This document shows, one piece after another, positions 10,301 to 19,287 of a stretch of DNA of 64,000 bases. Position 1 is the stretch's first letter; every line of letters starts with the position of its first letter. The stretch is from CAVSLM01 sp963728895. GTDB lineage: Bacteria; Pseudomonadota; Gammaproteobacteria; JBBQDK01. The translations under genes and the position numbers were made by a program. The DNA is taken from positions 620,001-684,000 of the forward strand of contig CAVSLM010000001.1 in NCBI GenBank assembly GCA_963728895.1, read 5' to 3'. The notes beneath the pieces are model-generated. The model had not been told where the DNA came from. It did no database searches and saw only the letters and a list, made by a program, of their open reading frames with translations.

Positions 10301-13300
10301 GAGCTATGTGGCGGCGCGCACGGCGCTCGAGCAGGCGGTGGTGGAGGTGTGGTCGGAGGTGCTGGGGCGCGAGCGCGTTGGCATTCATGACAACTTCTTT
10401 GAGCTGGGCGGGCACTCGCTGCTTGCCACGCAGGTGATGTCGCGCCTGCGGGAGATTTTCCCCAGGGAGCTGGCGCTGCGCGTGCTGTTTGACGGTCCGA
10501 CGGTGGCCGAGCTTGCGGCGCACATTGAGGCCGGGCTGGGCCAGGCGTCGGATGGGGGAGTGGCGTTGGTGGGGCGTGTGCACGGTGCCGAGGTGCCGGC
10601 CTCGTTCGCCCAGCAGCGGCTGTGGTTTATCGACCGTCTGCAGCCCAACGGTTACACCTACAACATTCCGGCGGCGCTGCAGCTGAGCGGGCCGCTGGTG
10701 GTGGAGGTGCTGGAGAGCGCGCTGCTGCAGCTGGTGCGCCGTCACGAGGCGTTGCGCACCACGTTTCGACTGCGCGAGGCGCAGCCCATGCAGGTGATTG
10801 GACCGGCGCCGCAGTCCTTTGCGCTGGAGGTGATCGATCTGGAGGAGCTGGACGAGGGGCAGCGCGAGGCCGAGCTGCAGCGGCTGGTGGATGAGGAGGG
10901 ACGCCGGCCGTTTGACCTGCAGGCGGGGCCGCTGCTGCGCTGTCGGCTGCTGCGTGTGGCCGCGCAGCGGCACGTGCTGCTGCTCACGATGCACCACATC
11001 GTCTCTGATGGCTGGTCGATGGAGGTGCTGTTTCGGGAGTTGGCCGAGGGTTATCGCAGCGGGCTGAGGGGTGAGGCTGCGGTGCTGGCGCCGCTGCCGA
11101 TCCAGTACGCGGACTATGCGGTGTGGCAGCGCGAGTGGCTGCAGGGGGCGGTGCTGGAGCAGCAGCTCGAGTACTGGAGGCAGCAGCTGGCGGGCGTGCC
11201 CCCGGTGTTGGAGCTGCCGAGCGACCATGCGCGCCCTGCGGTGCAGAGCTTCCGTGGTGCCAGGCGGCAAGCGAGGTTTTCCGGGGCGCTGACCGCGCAG
11301 CTCAAGGCGCTCAGCCGCCGGCATGGTGCCACGCTGTTCATGGCGCTGCTGGGGGCCTTTCAGGTGCTGCTGCATCGCTACAGCGGGCAGGAGGACATTG
11401 TCGTTGGCACCCCGAGTGCGGGGCGCAACCGCACGGAGCTGGAGCCGCTGATCGGCTTTTTCGTGAACACGCTGGCACTGCGCACCAGTGTGGCGGGCAA
11501 TCCGAGCTTTGTGGAACTGCTGGGGCGAGTACGCGAGGCGGCGTTGGGTGCCTATGCGCATCAGGACCTGCCGTTCGAGCGTCTGGTGGAGGAGCTGCGC
11601 CCGAAGCGCACGCTGAGCCACAGTCCGCTGTTTCAGGTGATGTTTGCGCTGCAGAACATGGTGGGGCCGGCGCGCGAGCTGGAAGGGCTGCAGGTGCAGG
11701 GGCTGGAGACGGAGTGGGAGAGTGCGAAGTTTGATCTCACGCTGATGGTGCATGAGGGTGAGCACGAGGAGCTGGTTGCGAGCCTCGAGTACAACACCGA
11801 TCTGTTTGAGGCCGAAAGCATCGAGCGCATGCTGGGGCACCTGCACAACCTGCTGCAGGACATTGTTGCCGATCCCGAGCGGCGCATCGGCGCGCTGCAG
11901 ATGCTGAGTGCGGCCGAGCGCGAGCGCATGCTGGTGTCGTGGAACGACACGGCGGCGCCGTATCCGGCGGAGCGTTCGATTGGCGAGCTGTTTGAGGCGC
12001 GCGTGGCGCGCCATCCGGGGCGCCCTGCGGTGGTGCTGGGGGAGGTAGAGCTCAGCTATGGGGAGCTCAACGCGCGCGCCAACTGCATTGCGCATCGGCT
12101 GCTGCAGGCGGGGGTGCGGCGCGGGGATTGCGTGGGCATCTGTGCCGAGCGCTCGCTGGAGCTGATTGCGGGGCTGGTAGGCATTCTGAAGGCGGGCGGT
12201 GCCTATCTGCCGCTGGATCCGGCCTATCCGCGCGAGCGGTTGGCGTTCATGATCGAGGACGGTGCGGTGGGGGTGGTGCTGGTGCAGCCGCATCTTGAGG
12301 CGGCGTTGGCGTCCGGCGCTGCGCAGCGCCTGGTGCTGGAGTGGAGCGGTGCGGAGCTGCAGGCGCAGGGCGGGGTCAATCCGCCGTGCGTATGCGGTGG
12401 GAGTGATCTGGCCTACGTGATCTACACCTCGGGCTCCACGGGTCGGCCGAAGGGGGTTGCGGTACCGCACCGGGCCGTGAACCGGCTGGTGTGCAACACC
12501 GACTATGTGCAGTTGCAGGAGGGCGATCGGGTGGCCCACCTGTCGAACATTTCCTTTGACGCGGCCACCTTCGAGGTATGGGGTGCGCTGCTGAACGGGG
12601 CGAGCGTGGTGGTGCTGGGGCAGGAGATCGTGCTGGCGCCGCACCGGCTGGCTGCGGCGCTGGGCGAGGGGGGCATTTCCGCGACCTTTCTGACTGCGGC
12701 GCTGTTCAATCATTTGGCGGTGCAATATCCGGGCTGTTTTGAGCGTGTGGGCACGGTGCTGTTTGGCGGGGAGGCGGCGGACCCGGGGTGTGTGGCACGG
12801 GTGATGGGCGATCGTCCGCCGCGGCGGCTGGTCAATGCCTACGGGCCGACCGAGGTGACGACGTTTGCGCTCACCTATTGTGTGCCGGGTGTGCCGGCGC
12901 AAGGGGAAGGGGTACCCATTGGGCGGCCGATCCGCAACACCGAGGTCTACGTGCTGGACCGCTACGCGCAGCCGGTGCCGGTGGGGGTGACCGGGGAGCT
13001 CTATCTCGGAGGGCCGGGGCTTGCGCAGGGCTATGTGCGGCGTGCGCAGCTGACGGCCGAGCGCTTTGTGGCGCATCCGTTCAGTGCTGCGCCTGGGGCG
13101 CGTTTGTACCGCACGGGCGATCTGGTGCGTTGGCGCAGCGACGGCAACATCGAATATCTGGGGCGCATTGACCATCAGGTCAAGCTGCGCGGTTTTCGCA
13201 TCGAGCTGGGTGAGATTGAGAGCGTGCTCGGCACTCATCCCGAGGTGCAGCAGAGTGTTGTGCTGGTGCGCGAGGACCGTCCCGGCGACCGGCGGCTGGT

Positions 13301-14561
13301 GGCCTATGTGGTGGCGCGGCTGTCTGGGCAGGAGCTGGTGGCGAAGCTGCGAGCCTGGCTGAAGGAGCGTCTGCCCGACTACATGGTGCCTGCGGCGCTG
13401 GTGGTGTTGCAGCGCCTGCCGCTGACGCCCAACGGCAAGGTCGATCGTGCCGCGCTGCCGGCGCCGGAGAGTGGCGGCGGTGGGATCGAATCGCTGGGGC
13501 CGCGCACACCGACCGAACGTTGGCTGGCCGAGGTGTGGCGCGAGGTGCTGGGCGTACAGCAGCTCGGGGTTGAGGACAACTTCTTCGACATCGGTGGGCA
13601 CTCGCTGCTGGCGGTGCAGATCATGGAGCGCATCCGCCAGCAGTACGGGCAGGAGATACCACTCGCCATGCTGTTCGAGGCGGGCACGGTGGCAGCACTG
13701 GGGCGGGTCATCGACGAGCAGCGCGCGGCGCGGCCGTGGTCGCCGCTGGTGACCATCCAGGGCGGGGGAAGCAAGCCGCCGCTGTTTTGCGTGCATCCGG
13801 CCGGCGGCAACGTGCTGGGCTATGCCGATCTCGCCCGTCACCTGGGACCCGATCAGCCGGTGTATGGACTGCAGGCGTACGGCGTCATCGAGGGTCAGGA
13901 GCCGCATAGCTCGGTGGAGACCATGGCGCGCATCTACAACGAGGCGCTGCGCACCGTGCAGCCGCATGGGCCCTACTATCTGTTCGGGTCCTCGTTCGGT
14001 GGGGTTGTGGTCTACGAGATGGGGCGGATGCTGCACGCCGAGGGTGAGATGGTGGGCATGATCGCGATTGGCGACACCTGGCCGGTGCAGGGCGATCACA
14101 TTGATCCGCGTGCGGTGGCGCTGGCGCGGCGCAGCTACTTCCTGTCGCTGGGACTGAGGGACTGGTGGCAAATGGTCGGGCGGCGCCTGCGGCGCAGGTG
14201 GCGCAATCCGCTTCCCCGGCCCGATCGCGACGTGATTGCCAACCGGCTTCATCAGCGCATGAACGAGGCGCACTTGCTGGCGTTCAGGCGCTATCGTCCG
14301 CAGCCCTATCCCGGTCGGGTGGTGTTGTTCCGCTCCGCGGAGCGCGTGTTGCGCGTACGCCAGTTCGAGCACTACTTCGGCAGCGACGACATGGGCTGGG
14401 GGGCGCTGGCGCAAGGTGGCGTGGAGGTGCACCACATGCCCGGTGTGCACCGCAGGATGATCTACGGTGAGCATGCCCAGGGCTTCGCCGAGCGCTTGGC
14501 CGACTGCCTGGCACGCGCGCGCGCCGAATACGGGACGGCCTCGCCGCGCCCGAGTCCGTGA
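7347..14561 (+). CDS. Nonribosomal peptide synthetase, C-A-T-C-A-T-TE (termination)
   Basis: 2404 residues. C1 (about 20-450, HHIVFDGWS), A1 (470-970), T1 (LGGHSL, about 1025), C2 (1078-1510, HHIVSDGWS), A2 (1530-2035), T2 (IGGHSL, about 2090) and a type I thioesterase (2130-2395) with nucleophile motif GSSFGG and a late VHRRMI histidine. The TE should release the finished peptide by hydrolysis or cyclisation. The A1 pocket reads D-A-S-T-I-A-A-V-C, close to the Phe code of GrsA (D-A-W-T-I-A-A-I-C), suggesting an aromatic residue. A2 reads D-A-F-F-L-G-A-T-F, like branched-chain (Ile/Leu/Val) codes. No epimerisation domain. A GGAGTGA ribosome site lies 7-13 bp before the ATG. The 180 bp separating it from the previous synthetase hold no other gene. 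The 3' end overlaps the PPTase gene (GTGA). Confidence 0.95.
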   Translation: MIEGTNGSLAHTLFEQENAEPERFVLPASFAQQRLWFLDQLLPGSPIYNIRQAVRVSGDLDVVALRCALDALVARHEILRTTFESEGGQPVQVIASVGHIDVPLFDLSALQGQAREAEEQRLIAEEAQRAFDLRHGPLLRCTLLRLAPREHVLLLTVHHIVFDGWSSGVFKGELGELYCAARSGVPASLPPLPIQYADYAVWQREWLQGGILEGQLAYWRRQLEGVAVLDLPTDFPRPAVQTFAGAIEPLRIEAGLTRALVELGRSEGATLFMTLAAGFQALLSRYSGQEDVAIGTPIAGRGRSELEGLIGFFVNTLVLRTDLGGAPSFRALLKRVRGVALGAYAHQDLPFEKIVEELRQNRDLSRNPLFQIMFVLQNTPEVELRLSELEVQGMELGGNTARFDLALSMVEHRDGLEGYLEYNTDLFMPATAARLAAHFGRLLAAAVADPDCPVTHLDLLSSEERRLLLVSWNDTGAQYPAERCLHELFAEQALRAPRALALLSGQRTLGYGELEEHANRLAHTLRRRGVGRGSLVGLSLERSPELVIGLLGILKAGGVYVPLDPGYPAERLAYMMEDADLALVLTEGALAETLPVPAITRLCLDRDAAEIEAQPAVALSEAEGAGPQDLAYVIYTSGSTGRPKGVLIEHRGLTNLAWAQVRAFGLTPQDRVLQFASISFDAAVSEIAMALVAGAALYLPTRAEAAPGPDLLALLERERITVATLSPSVLAALAPQPLPQSLRTLIVAGEACPAAVLQRYGAGRRFFNAYGPTEITVCATIAECDARELQAPPIGRPIANAQVYLLDAQRQPVPVGVAGEIYIGGVGVARGYLNRPELTAERFVPDPFGAAPGARLYRSGDLGRYRPDGQIGFLGRIDNQVKLRGFRIELGEIEALLHQHPRVREAAVVVREDQPGDRRLVAYVVVTGDAALHLAELRQYLRSSLPEYMVPSAFLAVEAFPLTPNGKLDRAALPAPAEDRSALESSYVAARTALEQAVVEVWSEVLGRERVGIHDNFFELGGHSLLATQVMSRLREIFPRELALRVLFDGPTVAELAAHIEAGLGQASDGGVALVGRVHGAEVPASFAQQRLWFIDRLQPNGYTYNIPAALQLSGPLVVEVLESALLQLVRRHEALRTTFRLREAQPMQVIGPAPQSFALEVIDLEELDEGQREAELQRLVDEEGRRPFDLQAGPLLRCRLLRVAAQRHVLLLTMHHIVSDGWSMEVLFRELAEGYRSGLRGEAAVLAPLPIQYADYAVWQREWLQGAVLEQQLEYWRQQLAGVPPVLELPSDHARPAVQSFRGARRQARFSGALTAQLKALSRRHGATLFMALLGAFQVLLHRYSGQEDIVVGTPSAGRNRTELEPLIGFFVNTLALRTSVAGNPSFVELLGRVREAALGAYAHQDLPFERLVEELRPKRTLSHSPLFQVMFALQNMVGPARELEGLQVQGLETEWESAKFDLTLMVHEGEHEELVASLEYNTDLFEAESIERMLGHLHNLLQDIVADPERRIGALQMLSAAERERMLVSWNDTAAPYPAERSIGELFEARVARHPGRPAVVLGEVELSYGELNARANCIAHRLLQAGVRRGDCVGICAERSLELIAGLVGILKAGGAYLPLDPAYPRERLAFMIEDGAVGVVLVQPHLEAALASGAAQRLVLEWSGAELQAQGGVNPPCVCGGSDLAYVIYTSGSTGRPKGVAVPHRAVNRLVCNTDYVQLQEGDRVAHLSNISFDAATFEVWGALLNGASVVVLGQEIVLAPHRLAAALGEGGISATFLTAALFNHLAVQYPGCFERVGTVLFGGEAADPGCVARVMGDRPPRRLVNAYGPTEVTTFALTYCVPGVPAQGEGVPIGRPIRNTEVYVLDRYAQPVPVGVTGELYLGGPGLAQGYVRRAQLTAERFVAHPFSAAPGARLYRTGDLVRWRSDGNIEYLGRIDHQVKLRGFRIELGEIESVLGTHPEVQQSVVLVREDRPGDRRLVAYVVARLSGQELVAKLRAWLKERLPDYMVPAALVVLQRLPLTPNGKVDRAALPAPESGGGGIESLGPRTPTERWLAEVWREVLGVQQLGVEDNFFDIGGHSLLAVQIMERIRQQYGQEIPLAMLFEAGTVAALGRVIDEQRAARPWSPLVTIQGGGSKPPLFCVHPAGGNVLGYADLARHLGPDQPVYGLQAYGVIEGQEPHSSVETMARIYNEALRTVQPHGPYYLFGSSFGGVVVYEMGRMLHAEGEMVGMIAIGDTWPVQGDHIDPRAVALARRSYFLSLGLRDWWQMVGRRLRRRWRNPLPRPDRDVIANRLHQRMNEAHLLAFRRYRPQPYPGRVVLFRSAERVLRVRQFEHYFGSDDMGWGALAQGGVEVHHMPGVHRRMIYGEHAQGFAERLADCLARARAEYGTASPRPSP

Positions 14562-15328
14562 CCCTGATCGGCTCACGGGAGGCCTGGCCAGCCGGACACG
14601 AGTGGTGCGACGGCCCGCAGCACCCGCGCTGGGAATCCGACGAGATCCACGTATGGTCGGTGCGGCTGCCCGAGACCGCAGCCGCGACACTGCATGGCCT
14701 GCTCACCGCGGACGAACAGGCACGAGCCACGCACCTGCGCTTCGCCGAGGATCGTGCGCGTTTCATTGGCGCGCGTGCGGCACTGCGTCTCCTGCTGTCG
14801 CGTTACCTCGATGTAGCGGCTGAAAAGCTGCGCTTCGCCACGGGTGCGGCAGGCAAACCGCATCTTGATCTGCCTGGATCGCTGATGGCCGCACGCGTGC
14901 GCTTCAATCTTGCACATTCCGGCGGGCTTGCTCTTTATGCAGTCGCGGTAGAGCGCGAAGTGGGCATCGACGTGGAACGTCTGCGCGAGGCGTTCGACTG
15001 GCAGGGCATCAGCCGCCGGTTCTTTGCGCCGCCGGAGCACGCAGCGCTGCAAGCGCTCGCACCGAAACGACAGCTGGCGGCGTTCTTCGACTGCTGGGTG
15101 CGCAAGGAAGCCTATGTCAAGGCGCACGGCCGCGGCCTTTCGCTCGGGCTCGGCAGTTTCGCGGTGCCCGTGCATCGTGTTGCGCAGCCCACCCGGGTGG
15201 ACGCTGCGGCCGCGGATGCACAGGACTGGTGGGTACAGGACGTACCGGTGGAGACCGGTTATGCTGCCGCCCTGGCCGGACAGGGTCTGCCGCCGCGCGT
15301 GCGCTATTGGCGCCTACAGCTCTCGTAG
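14558..15328 (+). CDS. Sfp-type 4'-phosphopantetheinyl transferase
   Basis: 256 residues. Sfp-family enzymes move phosphopantetheine from CoA to the serine of carrier domains, which the upstream synthetases need for activity. Family signatures are VGIDVERL (Mg/CoA site, about residue 135) and FFDCWVRKEAYVKAHGRGLS (about 175-195). The length fits the Sfp class rather than short AcpS. The GTG start lies within the TGA of the upstream synthetase gene (GTGA), so translation is probably coupled and the gene belongs to the peptide operon. It ends 34 bp before a convergent gene. Confidence 0.95.
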   Translation: MTLIGSREAWPAGHEWCDGPQHPRWESDEIHVWSVRLPETAAATLHGLLTADEQARATHLRFAEDRARFIGARAALRLLLSRYLDVAAEKLRFATGAAGKPHLDLPGSLMAARVRFNLAHSGGLALYAVAVEREVGIDVERLREAFDWQGISRRFFAPPEHAALQALAPKRQLAAFFDCWVRKEAYVKAHGRGLSLGLGSFAVPVHRVAQPTRVDAAAADAQDWWVQDVPVETGYAAALAGQGLPPRVRYWRLQLS

Positions 15329-15362
15329 GAGAGCGGCTTCAGCTGCATGACCCGGCTGAACC

Positions 15363-15851
15363 TCAGGCCAGCAGCGCAATCTCGTAAACCGTCAGCAGCA
15401 GATAGACGGGAACCAGCAGATGCAGCACATGGCTGACTTTCACCGAGCGGAAGACGCGAAACCGCGCGTGCATCACCAGTACCACGAGCCCCATGCCGGT
15501 CAAGCCGAGCTTCACACCCGCGAACAGCGTCAGGTCGGTGTCGATCAGCCAAGCCATGAGGAAATTGGCCTCCTCGGCCCCGGTTTGCAGCAGCGTCAGC
15601 GTGAGTGCAGCGTCGGCGCACGACAACAGCAACACGGCCACGGCCACGAACAGCAGGTGCGACTCGTACCAGTCGACGTAGTAGCCCGTGCGGTCACACG
15701 CCCGACGGGCGCGACGGCGGCGCGCGCGCACGGTTCCCCATAGCAAGGCGCGCCAGTGCCGGCGGCGCCGGTCGCACGAACGGGGAAGAAAGGCAGGGTG
15801 GTCGGCTTGACTTGGCGGGTGAACGGGGCGGTGTAGGTTGCGCTGGGTCAT
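15363..15851 (-). CDS. Small integral membrane protein, DUF5658-like
   Basis: 162 residues. The first 55 are Arg/His-rich and could be partly untranslated if a later start is used. From about residue 60 there are three or four hydrophobic segments, including YESHLLFVAVAVLLLSCADA, a central LFAGVKLGLTGMGLVVLVM helix and a C-terminal LLVPVYLLLTVYEIALLA helix. The pattern of an aspartate-containing first helix followed by Asn-Phe-Leu-Met resembles DUF5658 membrane proteins, whose function is unknown. It is convergent with the PPTase and probably not part of the peptide cluster. Confidence 0.7.
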   Translation of the reverse strand: MTQRNLHRPVHPPSQADHPAFLPRSCDRRRRHWRALLWGTVRARRRRARRACDRTGYYVDWYESHLLFVAVAVLLLSCADAALTLTLLQTGAEEANFLMAWLIDTDLTLFAGVKLGLTGMGLVVLVMHARFRVFRSVKVSHVLHLLVPVYLLLTVYEIALLA

Positions 15852-16208
15852 GGCGTGCGCTCTGATCGGTGGCGGATCCTGCTCCGCGTTTTCCTAACCA
15901 GCAAGCTGCGCGCCTCGGGGCCGGAAGCGCGTTCCCTCGGTCCCTTGTGAAGACTACCTTCTCATGGTGTCGGCGCGCTGTAAAGCAGGCAGGGCCGTAA
16001 CGCCCGAGAGCGCCTCCTGTGCACGAGGTGCGCGACGTCGCTCTTCGCTCCGCGGGGAGAGCTCAACCCCGGGCAATCGCCAATACCGTGCATGACAGAT
16101 TGATGAGAAATATGCAGTACTGTATTGATTATAAATGTTGCTAGGGAGCGGATTGTGGTGCCCAGGGCATCGAAGCGCGGACACCAGAAACGACCTGCGA
16201 GGCGGCAG
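15852..16208. other. Intergenic region upstream of the DUF5658-like gene
   Basis: No convincing gene. It should hold the promoter of the minus-strand gene at 15363-15851. An unusually AT-rich patch at 16098-16140 contains the 8-bp palindrome CAGTACTG and a minus-strand TATAAT (16128-16133), but I see no good -35 partner. Confidence 0.4.
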
Positions 16209-19200
16209 TCAGGGTATGGGCGAGGTGGGCTGCGCAATGCCGGCGCGCAGCTCCTGTCCGGCTACGGTGGTCACGGGCGTGGAGTCGGAGATCAGCGGAA
16301 TCAACTGTGGGCCGAGCAGCTTCAACACCTGGACCGGCAGTGCGCTGGTGAACTTGTACTGGGCAGCCTCCGGACCCGGCACATAGGCAGTTACGTTTCC
16401 GAAGAACCGGTCGCCGAGCAGGAACACGAACGTCGCCGCGCGGTTGACCACCCGCGACTCCAGAAGTCGACCGCCGGCGCCAAAGGTGTCGTATCGATGA
16501 TCGCCCGTTCCGGTTTTGCCACCGACGGCGATGACGCTACCGTCGGCGCGCACAAAGGTACCGCGCACGCGCTGCGCGGTACCGCCCTCGACCACGGCGA
16601 TCACGGCTTGGCGAACCGCGGCTGCGATCTCCGGCGCCAGTACCCGCTCCCCGGCACCCGGTCCGCGTCGCATTACGGTTTCGTAAGGAGTGTCGGCCGC
16701 GAAGTGCAGCTCCTCGACGCGTATCGACGGAAAGTGCAGACCGTCGTTCACCAGGATGCCCATCAGTTCGGCGAGCGCGGCCGGACGGTCCGCGGAGCTG
16801 CCGATGGCGGTGGCATAGGACGGGACCAGCGAGTCGAATGGATAGCCGAGCCGCTTCCAGGCGCGATGGATTTCCAGAAAGGCCTCCACTTCGAGTAGGC
16901 TGCGGATCCGGATGTCCTGGGCGTTCTTGTTGTGGGTCTTGAAAAGCCAGCGATAGACCTCCTGGCGCTCGCCGGCGCTCGCGGCGATGACTTCCGACTG
17001 CGTTGCTGCCGGATGGCGCGACAGATATTCGACCAGCCAAAGCTCCAGCGGATGGATCTGCGCCAGGTAGCCGCGGTCGGTCAGCGAATAGTGCTCCGGC
17101 GTGTACTGGTCGAACAGTCGCTGTATCGCAGCATCGGAAAGCGCCGAGCCGGAGAGGTGGGTACGCAGAAAACCGCTGAATTCCGCTATGCCGGCCGAGG
17201 GACGTACCGAACGGAACACGGTCGCAAGCCGGACCGGCGTCGGGCGCACACTCTGGGCGAGCAGCCCGAGCGCACCCGTCGCGTCCTTGCCCCGGTACTT
17301 GTTGTGAAAACGGCGCATGAACTGGCTGCCCTCGCGGTCGGCGAAGCGCTGCAGATAGATCAGGCGCTGCGGATCATCCACGTCCTCGAGCACCCGCGCA
17401 GTTGAACCCGGTCGATACAGGTAGTGGTAGACGATGTCGCGCATCAAACGCACGAACACCAGGTTGACCGAATCGCGAAGCGCATCACGCACCGACAGCA
17501 CCCTGGTGTCGTCGTCGTGATCGAAGTTGCCGAAGGTGTGCACGCCGCCGCCCGTAAAGAACCGCTCACCGGGACTCGCCGAATAGCGGCGCGCGAGGGC
17601 CGCGTTGAGCAGCGCGGGGAGGCTGCGGTCCTTGCCCGCGAGCAGCTGATCGATCACAAACTGCGACAAATGGTCGCGCGGATGCACGTCCACCGCGCGC
17701 AGCGCCGCGTCGTCCAGCTTCGCATACTGTGCGTGCAGGGAAGCCACGATTTCCAGGTAATGAACCAGCGTGCGCAGCTTGGCCGTGGAGCCCAGGTCGA
17801 GCTTGACACCTTCGTTGATGTTGAAGGGCTGGTCGAAGCTGTCGGTCTGCACGCGCAGCAGGTTGTATCCGCCGACGCGCTCGTACAGCGAAAAGCTGTA
17901 GATGACTTTGGTCGGGTCCTTGTTCTCCAGGAGGCGGAAGGCGTTCAGCCCCGCCGCCTGCACGAACTCTGGTTCGCGCAGATGCCGCAGCGTATTGGTG
18001 ACGGCCTGCTGAACGGGCGCGTCGATGGTGCTGCGCACCGTGAGATCGAGGCGGTCGAGATCGTAGAACCGCGGCACTTCCAGCAGTGTCAGCAAACGGC
18101 TGCGCACCACGTTGGCGCTCTTGCGTGCCGAGAATGAATCCGCCTCCTGCCGCGGCGCCCAGCTGCGCCGCTGCAGGTCGAGCGCGCGCGCCGCATCACG
18201 CAGGCTGGTGCTGATCACCCCGGCTTCCGCCAGCAGATGCAGATAGGTGTCGGTCAGGTTCTGCAGCGCCGCGTGGCCACCGGCCAGGAAGTCCGAAGGG
18301 CGGCGCTGGGCGATCATCAGACTCAGCACCTCTCGATAAGCGCGCGCACGTGCCTCTCGCTCGGCCGGATCGTTGCCGCGCAACAGCTGGTTGACGCTGA
18401 CGAAGTCCGCGCCGTACCAGGCGTCCAGCCCATCGCCCAGGCCGCTGATTTCGCCGAGGCCCGCCTGGGCGCTCAGAGGAACCGAGTTCAAGTAGTCGCG
18501 TACGATGCGCTGGCGGCTCTGCAGTGTTTCCGGTCCGTCGAGATAGCTGCGCAGTGAGGCGCTGGCGATCTGGCGCAGCTTGTCGGCCGCAGTGCGCGTC
18601 TGCCCGCCGGGCGAGTGCCGGAACTTTTCGATCTGGGTCGCGAGCGTGCTCCCGCCCACGACCTTCTTGCCGGGAACTACGACCTGTTGGGCCTTGTCCA
18701 GTACTGCGCGCCCCAGGCGGTCCCATTCCACCGCCGGATTGCGCCGTGGATGGTCGGGGTCGAGCAGCTCGCGATTCTCGATGAACAGCAGCGTGTCCAC
18801 CACCAGGGGCGGGATGTCGGTGAAGCGCCTGTAGACCCTCCGAGGATACCGGGCAGAGAAGATCTCGCGATCGTTGCGGTCCAGGAGCACGAGACCCGCC
18901 TGGATCTTTTCACGGTAGGGGGCGAACAACCCCACGTCGATCAGGCGTGCCAGGCGCGTGGAGATGCGCGCCTGGCTTTCGATCCGGTAGCCTGCAGCGT
19001 GCAGCCGCTCGACGAAGGCGGGCAGCCGTGCATAGCCCAGTCGCAGGTCGTAGGGACCGTCGTCGGGGAAGCGGATCAGCGGACTTGGTCCCGGGGCGGG
19101 CTGAAAGCGCAGCTGCGCTGCCAGCGCGGTGAGGTAGCGCGACTGCAGCGCGGAAGTCCGCCCCTCAAGCAGCGCGAGACCGAGCACCGCCAGCGCCACC

Positions 19201-19280
19201 ACCAGCAATGCAGTGCGCAGGGCGCCATGCGGGTGACGCACCCGTGCCGCGCGGTCGTGCTCAAGGACCACGGCAGCCAT
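16209..19280 (-). CDS. Class A penicillin-binding protein (transglycosylase/transpeptidase)
   Basis: 1023 residues; bifunctional peptidoglycan synthase anchored in the inner membrane. A TM helix lies at about 22-42 (ALLVVALAVLGLALLEG). The GT51 domain has FIENRELLDPDHPRRNPAVE (catalytic Glu region, about 190) and GGSTLATQIEKF (about 235). The transpeptidase domain has the serine motif STAK (about 495), SVN (about 600) and KTGTG (about 925). Compared with E. coli PBP1A/1B it has a long region between SxN and KTG and an ENRELLDPDH variant of the usual glycosyltransferase motif 1. It lies 7 bp downstream of the lytic transglycosylase gene, so synthesis and cleavage of the wall are probably co-expressed. 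Confidence 0.9.
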   Translation of the reverse strand: MAAVVLEHDRAARVRHPHGALRTALLVVALAVLGLALLEGRTSALQSRYLTALAAQLRFQPAPGPSPLIRFPDDGPYDLRLGYARLPAFVERLHAAGYRIESQARISTRLARLIDVGLFAPYREKIQAGLVLLDRNDREIFSARYPRRVYRRFTDIPPLVVDTLLFIENRELLDPDHPRRNPAVEWDRLGRAVLDKAQQVVVPGKKVVGGSTLATQIEKFRHSPGGQTRTAADKLRQIASASLRSYLDGPETLQSRQRIVRDYLNSVPLSAQAGLGEISGLGDGLDAWYGADFVSVNQLLRGNDPAEREARARAYREVLSLMIAQRRPSDFLAGGHAALQNLTDTYLHLLAEAGVISTSLRDAARALDLQRRSWAPRQEADSFSARKSANVVRSRLLTLLEVPRFYDLDRLDLTVRSTIDAPVQQAVTNTLRHLREPEFVQAAGLNAFRLLENKDPTKVIYSFSLYERVGGYNLLRVQTDSFDQPFNINEGVKLDLGSTAKLRTLVHYLEIVASLHAQYAKLDDAALRAVDVHPRDHLSQFVIDQLLAGKDRSLPALLNAALARRYSASPGERFFTGGGVHTFGNFDHDDDTRVLSVRDALRDSVNLVFVRLMRDIVYHYLYRPGSTARVLEDVDDPQRLIYLQRFADREGSQFMRRFHNKYRGKDATGALGLLAQSVRPTPVRLATVFRSVRPSAGIAEFSGFLRTHLSGSALSDAAIQRLFDQYTPEHYSLTDRGYLAQIHPLELWLVEYLSRHPAATQSEVIAASAGERQEVYRWLFKTHNKNAQDIRIRSLLEVEAFLEIHRAWKRLGYPFDSLVPSYATAIGSSADRPAALAELMGILVNDGLHFPSIRVEELHFAADTPYETVMRRGPGAGERVLAPEIAAAVRQAVIAVVEGGTAQRVRGTFVRADGSVIAVGGKTGTGDHRYDTFGAGGRLLESRVVNRAATFVFLLGDRFFGNVTAYVPGPEAAQYKFTSALPVQVLKLLGPQLIPLISDSTPVTTVAGQELRAGIAQPTSPIP

Positions 19281-19287
19281 GGTCAGA

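Noticed and set aside
8745..14690. A 1981-codon antisense open frame opposite the third synthetase, and others such as 4548-6959
   Set aside because: High GC with strong third-position bias keeps the opposite strand open; the sense strand has complete NRPS domain homology and the antisense products are low-complexity His/Arg/Gln-rich.
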